From: Pseudogulbenkiania ferrooxidans 2002
GTDB lineage: Bacteria; Pseudomonadota; Gammaproteobacteria; Burkholderiales; Chromobacteriaceae
Assembly: GCF_000174355.1 (NCBI RefSeq)
Contig: NZ_ACIS01000001.1
Span: forward strand, 186,001-250,000
DNA: 64,000 nucleotides
Reading direction: 5' to 3'
The notes below the pieces were generated by a model, which worked only from the letters and a program-made list of their open reading frames with translations, was not told the DNA's origin and made no database searches. Of this stretch, positions 8,721 through 17,489 are shown piece by piece. Each line of letters begins with the position of its first letter. The stretch's first letter is position 1. A program made the position numbers and the translations under genes.

Positions 8721-9215
8721 TCAGCCGCCGAGACGGGCGAGCAATTTGCGCAGCAGACCCTCCAGCTGCACTTTTTCGTCCCCGCTGAAGTCGGACCACA
8801 GCGAGCGGTTGCGGTCACGCGCCACCGGCATGATGAGCTCGACGAAACGGATGCCCGCGTCGGTCAGCACCAGCCGGATCTTGCGGCGGTCTTCGGCGCA
8901 GGGCTGGCGCTCTGCCCAGCCGTTCTTCACCAGTTCGTCCGAGATGCGGGTGGCGTTGGTGCGCGAGGAGTCGAGCGTGTCGCTGATGTCGGACGGATAC
9001 AGCACGTGGTCCGGGCAGGCGTACATCGTCATCAGCGTCATCCACACCGACTCGTGAATGCCGTAGTCCTTCAGCGCCTCGTTCAGATAGGCGCCGAGAC
9101 GCGGCATGATGTGGTAATAGAGCCGGGTGAGGATGACCTCCTGGCGCGGCACGCCGGGAAAGCGGCTGTCGACACGGTCTATCGCCTGTTCGAGCTGGTG
9201 AAAGGATTTGTTCAT
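8721..9215 (-). CDS. MarR-family transcriptional repressor of the efflux operon (EmrR/MprA-like)
   Basis: 164-aa winged helix-turn-helix regulator. The recognition region (YPSDISDTLDSSRTNATRIS) and the wing (CAEDRRKIRLVLTDAG, with the conserved D-R-R-x motif) are clear, and the length fits the family. Such dimers bind inverted repeats and let go when a hydrophobic drug binds. The ATG at 9215 was chosen because upstream codons run through the operator. Inverted repeats of the same sequence lie 9 bp upstream of its own start and upstream of the efflux gene, so it likely represses both itself and emrAB. Confidence 0.92.
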   Translation of the reverse strand: MNKSFHQLEQAIDRVDSRFPGVPRQEVILTRLYYHIMPRLGAYLNEALKDYGIHESVWMTLMTMYACPDHVLYPSDISDTLDSSRTNATRISDELVKNGWAERQPCAEDRRKIRLVLTDAGIRFVELIMPVARDRNRSLWSDFSGDEKVQLEGLLRKLLARLGG

Positions 9216-9224
9216 GGCTCGATT

Positions 9225-9244
9225 ATAGTAAACCGTGTTACTAT
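9225..9244. promoter_or_regulatory. MarR-type operator 1, upstream of marR
   Basis: ATAGTAA-N6-TTACTAT, a perfect 7-bp inverted repeat with a 6-bp spacer, 9 bp upstream of the marR start codon. It matches operator 2 (8666-8685) in sequence and spacing, which supports autoregulation. Confidence 0.75.
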
Positions 9245-9275
9245 TTCGCAAGAAACATTTTGCTGGTTGGCAGAT

Positions 9276-9626
9276 TCACTGCCCGAGCAGGGTCAGCACC
9301 CGCTCCGGAGGCCGGCCGATCACGGCCTGTTCGCCTTGTACCGCGATCGGGCGCTCGATCAGGCGCGGGTGGTCGACCATCACCGCGATCAGGTGGCGGC
9401 GCTCCAGCGTGACGTCGTCCAGGTGCAGCGCCTGGTACTCGTCCTCCTTGTGGCGCATCAGCTCGCGCGGCTCCAGCTGCAGCAGCGTCAGCAGCCGGTC
9501 GAGTTCCTCGGCGCTGGGCGGGGTTTTCAGGTAGTCGATGATCTCGACGTCGGCGCCGGCGTCCTGCAGCAGTTTCAGTGCCTCGCGCGACTTGGAGCAA
9601 CGCGGGTTGTGATAGAGGCGAATCAT
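9276..9626 (-). CDS. ArsC-family (glutaredoxin-type) reductase, YfgD-like
   Basis: 116-aa thioredoxin-fold protein. The N-terminal active-site loop NPRCSKSREAL (Cys at about residue 10) and the later HPRLIERPI block with the conserved arginines are the ArsC/YfgD family signature. These enzymes reduce arsenate with glutaredoxin and glutathione, but many members outside ars operons have other or unknown roles. No arsR, arsB or acr3 gene is next to it, so arsenate as a substrate is uncertain. A GGGGAAC ribosome site lies upstream of the ATG. It is transcribed divergently from the Bcr/CflA gene. Confidence 0.85.
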   Translation of the reverse strand: MIRLYHNPRCSKSREALKLLQDAGADVEIIDYLKTPPSAEELDRLLTLLQLEPRELMRHKEDEYQALHLDDVTLERRHLIAVMVDHPRLIERPIAVQGEQAVIGRPPERVLTLLGQ

Positions 9627-9741
9627 GCGGGGTTCCCCTTTTTTAGCGGACGGCTATTGTGACCCAATAGGCCGGCCGGGGCCAAGCCGCCGCCATCCGC
9701 GCGGCCGGGCCACTTTAGATTATTTGGAAAACGACGATTTG

Positions 9742-10980
9742 ATGCCTTCACAGACTGTTACTTCCCCGAGCGCCACGCGTTCGCGCGGCCTGGCCCTGGT
9801 GCTGGCGCTGCTGGCGACGCTCGGGCCGTTTTCGATCGATACCTTCCTGCCGGCGATGCGCGCCATCGGCGCCTCGCTCGGTGCGAGCCCGGTGGAAATC
9901 CAGCAGGCGCTCACCGTCTACCTGTTCTGCTACGGCATGATGATGTTGTGGCACGGCTCGATCTCCGACGCCGTGGGACGCCGTCCGGTGGTGCTGGTGA
10001 CCACCCTGTTGTTCGGGGCGGCCTCGGTCGGCTGCGCGCTGGCCGACAACCTGACCACGCTGTTGATCTTCCGCGGCCTGCAGGGACTGTGCGGCGGGGC
10101 CGGCCTGGTGGTGGGGCGGGCCATCATCCGCGACCGTTTCGACGGCGCCGAGGCGCAGCGCATGATGTCGCAGGTGACCATGCTGTTTTCGCTGTCGCCG
10201 GCGATCGCGCCGGTGGTGGGAGGCTGGCTGTTCGGCGCCTTCGGCTGGCATTCGATCTTCGTGTTCATGGCGCTGATCGGCTTCGGGCTGTTTGTCATGA
10301 GCTGGTTCTCGCTGCCGGAGACGCACGGCCACGAGCGGCGCCAGCGCCTGCACCTGGGCACGCTGCTCGCCAATTACACCCGGGTCGCGCGCCAGCGCGA
10401 GTTCCAGCTCCTGGCGGCGGCGGTGTCGTTCAACTTTGCCGGCTTCTTCGTCTACATTCCGGCCGCGCCGGTGTTCCTGATGCAGCACCTGGGGCTCGGG
10501 CCGGAGCAGTTCCTGTGGATGTTCGGCCCGGCGGTGGGCGGCATCATGTTGGGCGCCTTCCTGTCCGGGCGCCTGGCCGGGCGGCGCGGGGCGCGTGAGA
10601 TCGTCAACCTGGGCTACGGCGTGATGTTCACTGCGCTGGCGTGCAACCTGCTCTACAACCTGCTGTTTCCGCCCGCGCTGTTCTGGAACGTGGCGCCCTT
10701 GATGCTCTACACCACCGGCATGTCGCTGGTGGCGCCGTCGATCACGCTGATCCTGATGGACCAGTTTCCCGAGCTGCGCGGCACGGTGTCGTCGCTGCAG
10801 GGCTTCACACAGACCATGATGTCGAGCCTGGTGGCCGGCGTGATCGCGCCCTTGGTATGGGGCAGCCCGCTGACGCTGGCACTGACCATGGCGTGCTTCC
10901 TCTGCCTGGGCTTCGCCTTCCGCATGGCATTCCGGCGTCGTCTGGCGCGTGGCGTGGCGCTGGCCGGCTCATCGCGTTGA
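9742..10980 (+). CDS. Bcr/CflA-family multidrug efflux MFS transporter
   Basis: 412-aa inner-membrane protein with about 12 TM segments. Family signatures are LGPFSIDTFLPAMRAIG in TM1, the motif A region HGSISDAVGRRPVVL between TM2 and TM3, and RGLQGLCGGAGLVVGRAIIR in TM4. This DHA1 subfamily exports drugs such as bicyclomycin or chloramphenicol by proton antiport. The ATG at 9742 was chosen because it places TM1 at residue 20; upstream in-frame codons are not hydrophobic. The ribosome site is weak (GGAAAAC). The stop codon overlaps a perfect FNR-type palindrome that belongs to the next gene. Confidence 0.92.
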   Translation: MPSQTVTSPSATRSRGLALVLALLATLGPFSIDTFLPAMRAIGASLGASPVEIQQALTVYLFCYGMMMLWHGSISDAVGRRPVVLVTTLLFGAASVGCALADNLTTLLIFRGLQGLCGGAGLVVGRAIIRDRFDGAEAQRMMSQVTMLFSLSPAIAPVVGGWLFGAFGWHSIFVFMALIGFGLFVMSWFSLPETHGHERRQRLHLGTLLANYTRVARQREFQLLAAAVSFNFAGFFVYIPAAPVFLMQHLGLGPEQFLWMFGPAVGGIMLGAFLSGRLAGRRGAREIVNLGYGVMFTALACNLLYNLLFPPALFWNVAPLMLYTTGMSLVAPSITLILMDQFPELRGTVSSLQGFTQTMMSSLVAGVIAPLVWGSPLTLALTMACFLCLGFAFRMAFRRRLARGVALAGSSR

Positions 10981-10990
10981 TCTAGATCAA
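10977..10990. promoter_or_regulatory. FNR/Anr-type box upstream of ftrA
   Basis: TTGAT-N4-ATCAA, a perfect match to the FNR/Anr consensus, 117 bp before the ftrA start and overlapping the preceding stop codon. It suggests control by oxygen. Confidence 0.6.
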
Positions 10991-11043
10991 GATGAAATTC
11001 ATTCTCATCTATTGCGCTAGGTGAGATTAAGAATGATAATGAC
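10991..11043. promoter_or_regulatory. Candidate Fur boxes upstream of ftrA
   Basis: Two AT-rich stretches resemble the Fur 19-mer: one at 10991-11009, and a better one around 11025-11043 that contains the hexamer GATAAT. They fit iron repression of the ftr iron uptake genes. The matches are partial. Confidence 0.5.
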
Positions 11044-11106
11044 TCCCGTTAATTGATCGGTGCCGGCCGTTGCCGGCAGCCCGCCATCCTTCATTGGGAG
11101 AACCGA

Positions 11107-11652
11107 ATGATCCGTCGTCTGAGCCATGTCGTGCTGGCCCTTGCCGGTGTCGCCGCCGCCTCGTCCGCCCTTGCCGCCGAATACCCGATCGGCAAGCCGC
11201 AAATCAAGAACGGCATGGAAATCGGCGCCGTTTACCTGCAGCCGGTGAAAATGGAACCGGAAGGCATGATGCGCAAGGCCGCCGAGTCCGACGTGCACCT
11301 GGAAGCGGACATCCACGCCGTCAAGAACAACCCGAACGGCTTCGCCGAAGGCGACTGGATGCCGTACCTGGTGATCAAGTACGAGGTCAGCAAGGTCGGT
11401 TCTAACCAGACCATCAAGGGCGACTTCATGCCGATGGTGGCCTCCGACGGCCCGCACTACGGCGACAACGTCAAGCTGATGGGGCCGGGCAAGTACAAGC
11501 TGAAGTACACCATCCAGGCGCCGAGCGCCAACGAGCATGCCCATTTCGGCCGCCACGTCGACAAGGAAACCGGGGTCGGCGCCTGGTTCAAGCCGTTCGA
11601 GCTGAACTACGAGTTCACCTACGCCGGTACCGGCAAAAAAGGTGGCTACTAA
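11107..11652 (+). CDS. ftrA: P19/FtrA-type periplasmic iron-binding protein
   Basis: 181-aa secreted protein with a signal peptide (cleaved after ALA near residue 23). It belongs to the P19/Tpd iron transport family: metal-ligand residues include the Glu/Met-rich stretch KNGMEIGAVYLQPVKMEPEG, the HLEADIHA histidine pair and the later NEHAHFGRHVD histidines. It binds Fe and Cu in the periplasm and feeds iron to the FTR1 permease encoded by ftrC. The start is backed by GGGAG eight bases upstream. It leads the ftrABCD group but is separated from ftrB by a repeat element and a terminator. FNR-like and Fur-like boxes lie upstream. Confidence 0.92.
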   Translation: MIRRLSHVVLALAGVAAASSALAAEYPIGKPQIKNGMEIGAVYLQPVKMEPEGMMRKAAESDVHLEADIHAVKNNPNGFAEGDWMPYLVIKYEVSKVGSNQTIKGDFMPMVASDGPHYGDNVKLMGPGKYKLKYTIQAPSANEHAHFGRHVDKETGVGAWFKPFELNYEFTYAGTGKKGGY

Positions 11653-11655
11653 GAA

Positions 11656-11825
11656 CCTATCCCATTAGGTGGCTACACCTTCGCATCTTGAGCGCCGGTG
11701 CTGCTCTGAGCGTGCGAATCTTTAGATTCGCTCAGCCATGATCCTCATGGACTCTGTGTCCACTCCGGTTCCTGTGCTGCGTCGGCACTCAACCTGCCTC
11801 GGTTCGCACGCCCACTGGAATAGCT
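11656..11825. repeat. MITE-like structured repeat, copy A
   Basis: About 170 bp, between ftrA and ftrB. Its ends are imperfect inverted repeats (CCTATCCCATTAGG against the reverse complement of CCACTGGAATAG). It shares with copies B and C the blocks CATCTTGAGCG, CCTCATGGAC, TCCGGTTCCTG and CTCAACCTGC. An internal hairpin GCGAATC-TTTA-GATTCGC is present. No coding capacity is seen. Confidence 0.75.
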
Positions 11826-11855
11826 TCGAGCCACCTGTGCCACGATCTGATTGCC

Positions 11856-11882
11856 GCGTCGCAGCTTCCTGCGGCGCTTTTT
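11856..11882 (+). terminator. Terminator between ftrA and ftrB
   Basis: A 9-bp stem (GCGTCGCAG / CTGCGGCGC, one G-T pair) with loop CTTC and TTTTT after it. It would end ftrA transcripts or attenuate ftrBCD. Confidence 0.7.
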
Positions 11883-11907
11883 CCCTTTCTAGCAGGAGCG
11901 TTGTTTG

Positions 11908-12237
11908 ATGAAGCGTGCATGGCTGATGGTGTTGGCGCTGGGGCTGGCTTCGGCCAACGTGCTGGCCGAAGAGTTGCCGGTGTACCGGCTCGAACTCAAG
12001 GACGGCAAGCTCAATCCCGCCCGGCTGCAGGTGGCGGCCGGCAAGAAGTTCAAGATCGAGCTGGTCAATTCCGGCAAGACCCCGGTCGAGTTCGAGAGCA
12101 CCCAGCTGCGCAAGGAGAAGGTGCTGGGCCCCGGCGCCGACTCGTTCGTGGTGATCCAGCCCTTGAGCCCGGGCGAGTACAAGTTTTTCGACGAATTTCA
12201 CATGGCCACGGCGCAAGGCGTGATCGTCGCCAAGTAA
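11908..12237 (+). CDS. ftrB: FtrB-like periplasmic cupredoxin-domain protein
   Basis: 109-aa secreted protein: signal peptide to about residue 20 (ANVLA), then a single cupredoxin-like domain (residues 22-109) with a conserved EFEST segment and a final FFDEFHMATAQG region with His and Met. In ftrABCD systems FtrB works with P19, FTR1 and the FtrD electron-transfer protein, probably as a copper-dependent ferrous iron oxidase or chaperone. The canonical Cys copper ligand is not visible. AGGAG lies upstream of the ATG. It starts the ftrBCD part of the locus. Confidence 0.85.
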   Translation: MKRAWLMVLALGLASANVLAEELPVYRLELKDGKLNPARLQVAAGKKFKIELVNSGKTPVEFESTQLRKEKVLGPGADSFVVIQPLSPGEYKFFDEFHMATAQGVIVAK

Positions 12238-12259
12238 GCCGGCGGGCAGGGAGGCAACA

Positions 12260-13081
12260 ATGGGACAGGTGCTGTTCATCGTCTGGCGCGAGAGCGTCGA
12301 GGCCATGCTGGTCATCGGCATTCTCTACGCCTGGCTGAATAACCATGGCGAGGTGGCGGCGCGCGGCAAGCGCTATCTGTGGGGCGGCGTGCTGGTCGGC
12401 TTCTTGTGCGCCATCGTGCTGGCGCTGGGCCTGTTCGGCGCGGCCGAGCTGTTCGGCGGCGCGCAGGACAGCTTCCAGACCGTCATGGTATTCACCGCCG
12501 CCGCGCTGATCGTGCACATGGTGCTGTGGATGCGCGAGCACGGCCGCACCCTGAAGCGGGAGCTGGAAAGCGGCCTGGCGGATAACGCGGCGCGCAACAA
12601 CTGGTGGGGCGTGCTGACGCTCACCGCCATCGCCGTGGCGCGCGAGGGCAGCGAGACCGTGGTGTTCCTGTACGGCATGCTGGCTGGCGCCGACGGCAGC
12701 ACGCTGCTGTCGATGGGCGGCGCGGCACTGCTGGGCTTCCTGCTGGCGCTGCTGACCTTCTTCCTGTTGCAGCTGGGCGGGCGTTTCCTGTCGTGGCGGC
12801 TGTTCTTCCGCGTCACCGAGGTGATGCTGCTGCTGTTGGCGGCGGCGCTGTTCATGAACGGCATCGAGCACCTGATCTCGATGGGCTACCTGCCGGCGCT
12901 AGTCGATCCGCTGTGGGACAGCTCGATGCTGCTCGACGACATGTCGCCGGTGGGCGGCGTGGTGGCGGCGCTGACCGGCTATCGCGCCCATCCGGCGCTG
13001 ATGAGCCTGTTGGCCTACGGCATGTTCTGGTTGCTGATGACGGGGTTGATGAGATGGCGGCAACAACAGCCGGCGGCGTGA
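12260..13081 (+). CDS. ftrC: FTR1-family iron permease
   Basis: 273-aa inner-membrane protein with seven or so TM helices. Two REXXE-type iron-binding motifs are visible: WRESVEAML in TM1 (R-E-S-V-E) and VAREGSETVVFLYG (R-E-G-S-E), the hallmark of FTR1/EfeU permeases. It moves iron into the cytoplasm together with the periplasmic P19 and cupredoxin proteins. It lies 22 bp after ftrB with GGGAGG upstream of the ATG, and its end overlaps the ftrD start by 28 bp. Confidence 0.93.
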   Translation: MGQVLFIVWRESVEAMLVIGILYAWLNNHGEVAARGKRYLWGGVLVGFLCAIVLALGLFGAAELFGGAQDSFQTVMVFTAAALIVHMVLWMREHGRTLKRELESGLADNAARNNWWGVLTLTAIAVAREGSETVVFLYGMLAGADGSTLLSMGGAALLGFLLALLTFFLLQLGGRFLSWRLFFRVTEVMLLLLAAALFMNGIEHLISMGYLPALVDPLWDSSMLLDDMSPVGGVVAALTGYRAHPALMSLLAYGMFWLLMTGLMRWRQQQPAA

Positions 13082-14451
13082 GCCGCCTGTTGGCGAAGGG
13101 CGGCGACTGGCTGCGCGATCATGGCCGCCTGCTGCAGCGTCTGCAGTGGGTGGTGGTGCTGGTCTACGCTTTCCTGCTGGTGGTGCCGGCCTGTCTGCCG
13201 CTGCCGCCGGACACGGCGCGGATGGTCGACAACCTGACCATCTTCGCCCAGTTCGTGTTCTGGGGCATCTGGTGGCCATTCGTGCTGCTCAGCATGGTGC
13301 TGTTCGGGCGCGTCTGGTGCGGCGTGCTGTGCCCCGAGGGGGTGCTGTCGGAATGGGCGGCGCAGAAGGGCCTGGGCCGGCCGATCCCGCGCTGGATGCG
13401 CTGGGGCGGCTGGCCCTTCGTCGCCTTCGTGCTGACCACGGTGTACGGCCAGCTGGTGAGCGTCTACCAGTATCCGAAAGCCGCCCTGCTGGTGCTGGGC
13501 GGCTCGACCGTGGCGGCGGTGGCGGTGGGTTTCGTCTATACCCGCGGCAAGCGCGCCTGGTGCCGTTACCTGTGCCCGGTCAACGGCGTGTTCGGCCTGC
13601 TATCCAAGCTCGCCCCGCTGCACTTCAAGGTGCAGGAAGAAGCCTGGCAGGCGTCCATCGCCAACAAGAGCGTGATCCGCATCCAGGCGGTCAACTGCGC
13701 GCCGCTGCAGCCGATCCGCCACATGAAGGGCGGCAGCGGCTGTCACATGTGCGGGCGCTGCAGCAGCCACCGCGACGCGGTGACGCTGTCACTGCGCTCG
13801 CCCAGCGCGGAGGTGGTCGAGGTGGCCGAGCGCGAGGCCGACGGCTGGCAGACGCTGCTGATCGTCTACGGCCTGCTCGGCGTGGCGATCGGTGCCTTCC
13901 ACTGGAGTGCCAGCCCGTGGTTCGTCACGCTCAAGCAGATGGCCGCGGAGTGGCTGATCGCACGCGACATCTGGTGGCCGTTCGAGAGCAACGCGCCGTG
14001 GTGGCTGCTGACCCACTACCCGGAATTGAACGACAGCTTCTCCTGGCTCGACGGCACCATGCTGCTGGGCTACGTGTTCGCCACCGCGCTGGCGATGGGC
14101 ACGGTGATCAGCGTGCTGTTGGCGCTGGCGGTGCGCTTGGCCGGACCGTGGCAGCGCCAGCGTTGGCACCACCTGGCGCAGGCGCTGATCCCGCTCGCCG
14201 GCTGCGGCGTGTTCCTCGGCCTGTCGGCGCTGACGGTGACGCTGCTCAAGAACGAGGGGCTGCCGGTGTTCTGGGTCAACGACTTCCGCCTGCTGCTGTT
14301 GGCTTCGGCCAACCTGTGGTCGCTGTGGCTGGCGGCGCGCATCGTGCGGCGCTGGTGCGGCGGGGTGCGCTGGCTGGCGGCGCTGCTGCCGTTCCTCGGC
14401 ACGCTGGCCTGGGTGGACAGCGCCTGGGGCTGGATGTTCTGGTGGTGGTGA
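13054..14451 (+). CDS. ftrD: FtrD-like polyferredoxin membrane protein (NosR/NapH-type)
   Basis: 465-aa inner-membrane protein with several TM helices and cysteine motifs for electron transfer: CGVLCPEGVLSE, CRYLCPVNGVFG and CHMCGRCSSH. The first two are the CxxxCP loops typical of NapH/NosR/RdxA-like proteins; full 4Fe-4S ferredoxin quartets are less clear. In Bordetella and Brucella FtrD is needed with FtrABC for ferrous iron use, probably as an electron acceptor. The ATG at 13054 lies within the ftrC end, which implies coupled translation. A copy of the AGGTTGGCCGAA word (reverse) lies near its 3' end. Confidence 0.9.
   Translation: MAATTAGGVSRLLAKGGDWLRDHGRLLQRLQWVVVLVYAFLLVVPACLPLPPDTARMVDNLTIFAQFVFWGIWWPFVLLSMVLFGRVWCGVLCPEGVLSEWAAQKGLGRPIPRWMRWGGWPFVAFVLTTVYGQLVSVYQYPKAALLVLGGSTVAAVAVGFVYTRGKRAWCRYLCPVNGVFGLLSKLAPLHFKVQEEAWQASIANKSVIRIQAVNCAPLQPIRHMKGGSGCHMCGRCSSHRDAVTLSLRSPSAEVVEVAEREADGWQTLLIVYGLLGVAIGAFHWSASPWFVTLKQMAAEWLIARDIWWPFESNAPWWLLTHYPELNDSFSWLDGTMLLGYVFATALAMGTVISVLLALAVRLAGPWQRQRWHHLAQALIPLAGCGVFLGLSALTVTLLKNEGLPVFWVNDFRLLLLASANLWSLWLAARIVRRWCGGVRWLAALLPFLGTLAWVDSAWGWMFWWW
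14304..14315 (-). repeat. Signal word copy 3 (AGGTTGGCCGAA)
   Basis: Exact 12-mer on the minus strand inside ftrD, read by the gene as part of A-S-A-N-L, a reading frame different from both other coding classes. Confidence 0.6.
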
Positions 14452-14455
14452 ATCC

Positions 14456-14600
14456 GGCCCCATTAGGCGGCTATGCCTTTGCATCTTGAGCGCTGGATTC
14501 GCACAGCGATGCGGAATCCTCATGGACCCTGTGTCCATTCCGGTTCCTGCGCGTTGGCGGCACTCAACCTGCCTTGGCTCGCTCGCCTACTGAGATAGGC
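14456..14600. repeat. MITE-like structured repeat, copy B
   Basis: About 145 bp right after ftrD. Ends: CCCCATTAGGCGGC against the reverse complement TATCTCAGTAGGCGAGC. It shares long blocks with copy C, including CATTAGGCGGCTATGCC-like and GGCTCGCTCGCC stretches. The central hairpin differs in sequence from the other copies (GGATTCGCA ... TGCGGAATCC). Confidence 0.75.
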
Positions 14601-14627
14601 AGCGAGGACCAATGACCTGCCACCAAG

Positions 14628-14654
14628 CCGGCGCCGCACTGCGCCGGTTTTTTT
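14628..14654 (+). terminator. Terminator of ftrBCD
   Basis: CCGGCGC stem, 6-nt loop, GCGCCGG and seven T residues; a canonical rho-independent terminator after the repeat element. Confidence 0.85.
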
Positions 14655-14663
14655 GCGCCCGTT

Positions 14664-15146
14664 TTAGGCGGCGGCGTTGACTAGCGTCGGCTTCAGCACG
14701 CGCACCAGGTCGGCGGCGCTGATGGCCACCAGGAAACCGCGCTTGCCGCCGTTGATGTAGAGCGTGTCGAGCTCGGCGATGCTCGCCTCCATGTACACCG
14801 GCATGGCGTGGCGCGTGCCGAACGGGCTGGTGCCGCCCACCTGGTAGCCGCTGTGCTTGTCGGCGGTCTTGGGGTCGCACGGGTTCACCTTCTTGGCGCC
14901 GATCTGTTTCGCCAGCATGCCGGTGCCCACCTCGCGGTCGCCGTGCATCAGCACGATCAGCGGCTTCTTGTGTTCGTCTTCCATTACCAGGGTCTTGATG
15001 ACGACGTGTTCATCGACCCCCAGTTCACGCGCCGACACCGTGGTGCCGCCTTTTTCCTCGTAGGCGTAGAGATGGGGGCTGAAGGGCACGCCGTGCTCGC
15101 GCAGCACGCGCACCGCCTGGGTCACCGGGGTCTTGTCCTTGCTCAT
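14664..15146 (-). CDS. ybaK: Cys-tRNA(Pro)/Cys-tRNA(Cys) deacylase YbaK
   Basis: 160-aa YbaK/EbsC-family editing enzyme. Hallmarks are KTLVME with the catalytic Lys (about residue 51), the GDREVGTGMLAKQIGAKKV segment and the substrate loop YQVGGTSPFGT. It hydrolyses mischarged Cys-tRNA(Pro) in trans to keep proline codons accurate. Single gene on the minus strand, convergent with ftrBCD; the ftr terminator lies between. Full length for the family. Confidence 0.92.
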   Translation of the reverse strand: MSKDKTPVTQAVRVLREHGVPFSPHLYAYEEKGGTTVSARELGVDEHVVIKTLVMEDEHKKPLIVLMHGDREVGTGMLAKQIGAKKVNPCDPKTADKHSGYQVGGTSPFGTRHAMPVYMEASIAELDTLYINGGKRGFLVAISAADLVRVLKPTLVNAAA

Positions 15147-15252
15147 GGCTGTTGTCGTGGCGGTAGAAAGGGTGAAAGGGTAGGGCGAAACCGCGTGGCT
15201 GCCAAGATGCCGCCGCCGATTTGCGCTAGGTCAAGCCAGCCCGGATGAAGGC

Positions 15253-15280
15253 CTTGAAAATCAGCGGCTAAGGACCATAC
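15253..15280 (+). promoter_or_regulatory. Candidate heat-shock (sigma-32) promoter of the Hsp20 gene
   Basis: CTTGAAA at 15253-15259 is a perfect sigma-32 -35 element; 15 bases later CCATACC at 15275 resembles the -10 element CCCCATNT. It lies 75 bp before the Hsp20 start. Confidence 0.55.
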
Positions 15281-15354
15281 CTAAGGTGAGTGGCTACCGG
15301 TTGTGCCGGCGGCCGGGCGATTGTTTCTTGTAACCCGACAGGAGGAGTAACACC

Positions 15355-15783
15355 ATGAAAGACCTGATTCGTCGCACCAGTCTTGAACCGCTGCTCGACG
15401 ACATGTTCAAGGGCTTCTTCGTGCGGCCGTTCGGCTTCGAGGCCGGCGCCGACCTGGCCGGCGGCATCAAGCTCGACGTCAAGGAAGACGACAAGGCGTA
15501 CACCGTGCACGCCGAGATTCCCGGCGTGAAGAAGGAAGACATCAGCGTGCAGATCGAAGGCGGACGGGTGCAGATTTCCGCCGAGGTGAAGAAAGAGTCC
15601 GAGACCAAGGAAGGCGAACGCGTGCTGCGTTCCGAGCGCTACTACGGCCAGGTATCGCGCAGCTTCCAGTTGGCGCAGGACGTGGACCAGAGCACGGCCA
15701 CGGCGCGCTACAACGACGGGGTGCTGGAACTGACGCTGCCGAAGAAGACCGGCGGCACTTCGCGCCAGCTGACCATCGAGTGA
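15355..15783 (+). CDS. Small heat-shock protein, Hsp20/alpha-crystallin family
   Basis: 142-aa ATP-independent holdase chaperone. The alpha-crystallin domain spans about residues 36-140, with typical motifs: ...AEIPGVKKEDISVQ, then ERYYGQVSRSFQL, then ARYNDGVLELTLPKK near the C-terminus. The short N-terminal arm and absent IXI tail resemble class A-like bacterial sHsps. It has a very strong ribosome site (AGGAGGAG) and a sigma-32-like promoter, so heat induction is likely. A hairpin terminator follows. Confidence 0.93.
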   Translation: MKDLIRRTSLEPLLDDMFKGFFVRPFGFEAGADLAGGIKLDVKEDDKAYTVHAEIPGVKKEDISVQIEGGRVQISAEVKKESETKEGERVLRSERYYGQVSRSFQLAQDVDQSTATARYNDGVLELTLPKKTGGTSRQLTIE

Positions 15784-15804
15784 GCCGTCCGTTCTGTGCT
15801 GAAA

Positions 15805-15827
15805 GGCCGCCGCGAGGCGGCCTTTTT
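15805..15827 (+). terminator. Terminator after the Hsp20 gene
   Basis: GGCCGCC-GCGA-GGCGGCC followed by TTTTT, placed between convergent hsp20 and msrQ. Confidence 0.8.
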
Positions 15828-16493
15828 CATGCCTGTGGCTTGCCCTGAGCCGTGATCCGTGCCGCGCGTGCACGCCAGTACAGCCGCAGCCCCAGCAGCA
15901 GCGTCAGCACCGCGGCGTAGATCAGCGGCTGGCGGATGTCCTTCTTCACCAGCCACCAGTAGTGAGTGACGCCGAGCACCGCCACCGCGTACACCAGGCG
16001 GTGCAGCCGACCCCAGTTGCGCTTGAGCCGGCGCAGCCAGCCGTCGGTGGAGGTCACGGCGAGCGGCGTCATCAACAGCAGCGCGGCGAAGCCGACGGTG
16101 ATGAAGGGGCGCTTGGCGATGTCCTTGACGATGGCGTGCCAGTCGAAGAACTGGTCCAGCCACACATAGGTGGTGAAGTGCAGCGTGGCGTAGAAGAAGG
16201 CGAACAGGCCGAGCATGCGGCGAAAGCGCTGCAGCACGTTCCAGTCGGCGAGCCGGCGCAGCGGCGTCACGGCCAGCGTGGCCAGCAGCCAGACCAGGGT
16301 CCAGGTGCCGGTGGAACGGGTGATGAACTCGATCGGGTTCACCGCTTCGCCGTTGAGCACGATCCACGCTGTGCGCATGAGCGGCAGCAGGCAGGCGACG
16401 AAGACCAGCGCCTTGGCCAGCGCCAGCGGCCGGGAGGCGGGACGGGCGGGGTTGGCCGAAGCCCGCGCGCGCGCCGGCGAGGGCAGGGTCTTG

Positions 16494-16504
<11 letters not shown>
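15827..16504 (-). CDS. msrQ: Heme-binding membrane subunit MsrQ of the MsrPQ repair system
   Basis: 225-aa inner-membrane protein with about six TM helices of the ferric reductase-like/YedZ family. Histidines in HFTTYVW and [19 protein letters not shown] fit the heme ligands. MsrQ passes electrons from the quinone pool or a flavin reductase to MsrP in the periplasm. Its start overlaps the end of msrP by 11 bp, the usual msrPQ operon. Family members are around 200-220 residues. Confidence 0.92.
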
Positions 16505-17402
<898 letters not shown>

Positions 17403-17489
17403 GGTGGTAGCCTCCACGGGGAATATGCCTTAGTCGGCGTTCCCGGACTGATCTGACAGCCGATCGTCGAAACGGTTTCGCCGCCGCGC

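Noticed and set aside
9276-9626. An arsenic resistance operon
   Set aside because: Only the ArsC-like gene is present; no arsR, arsB or acr3 beside it.
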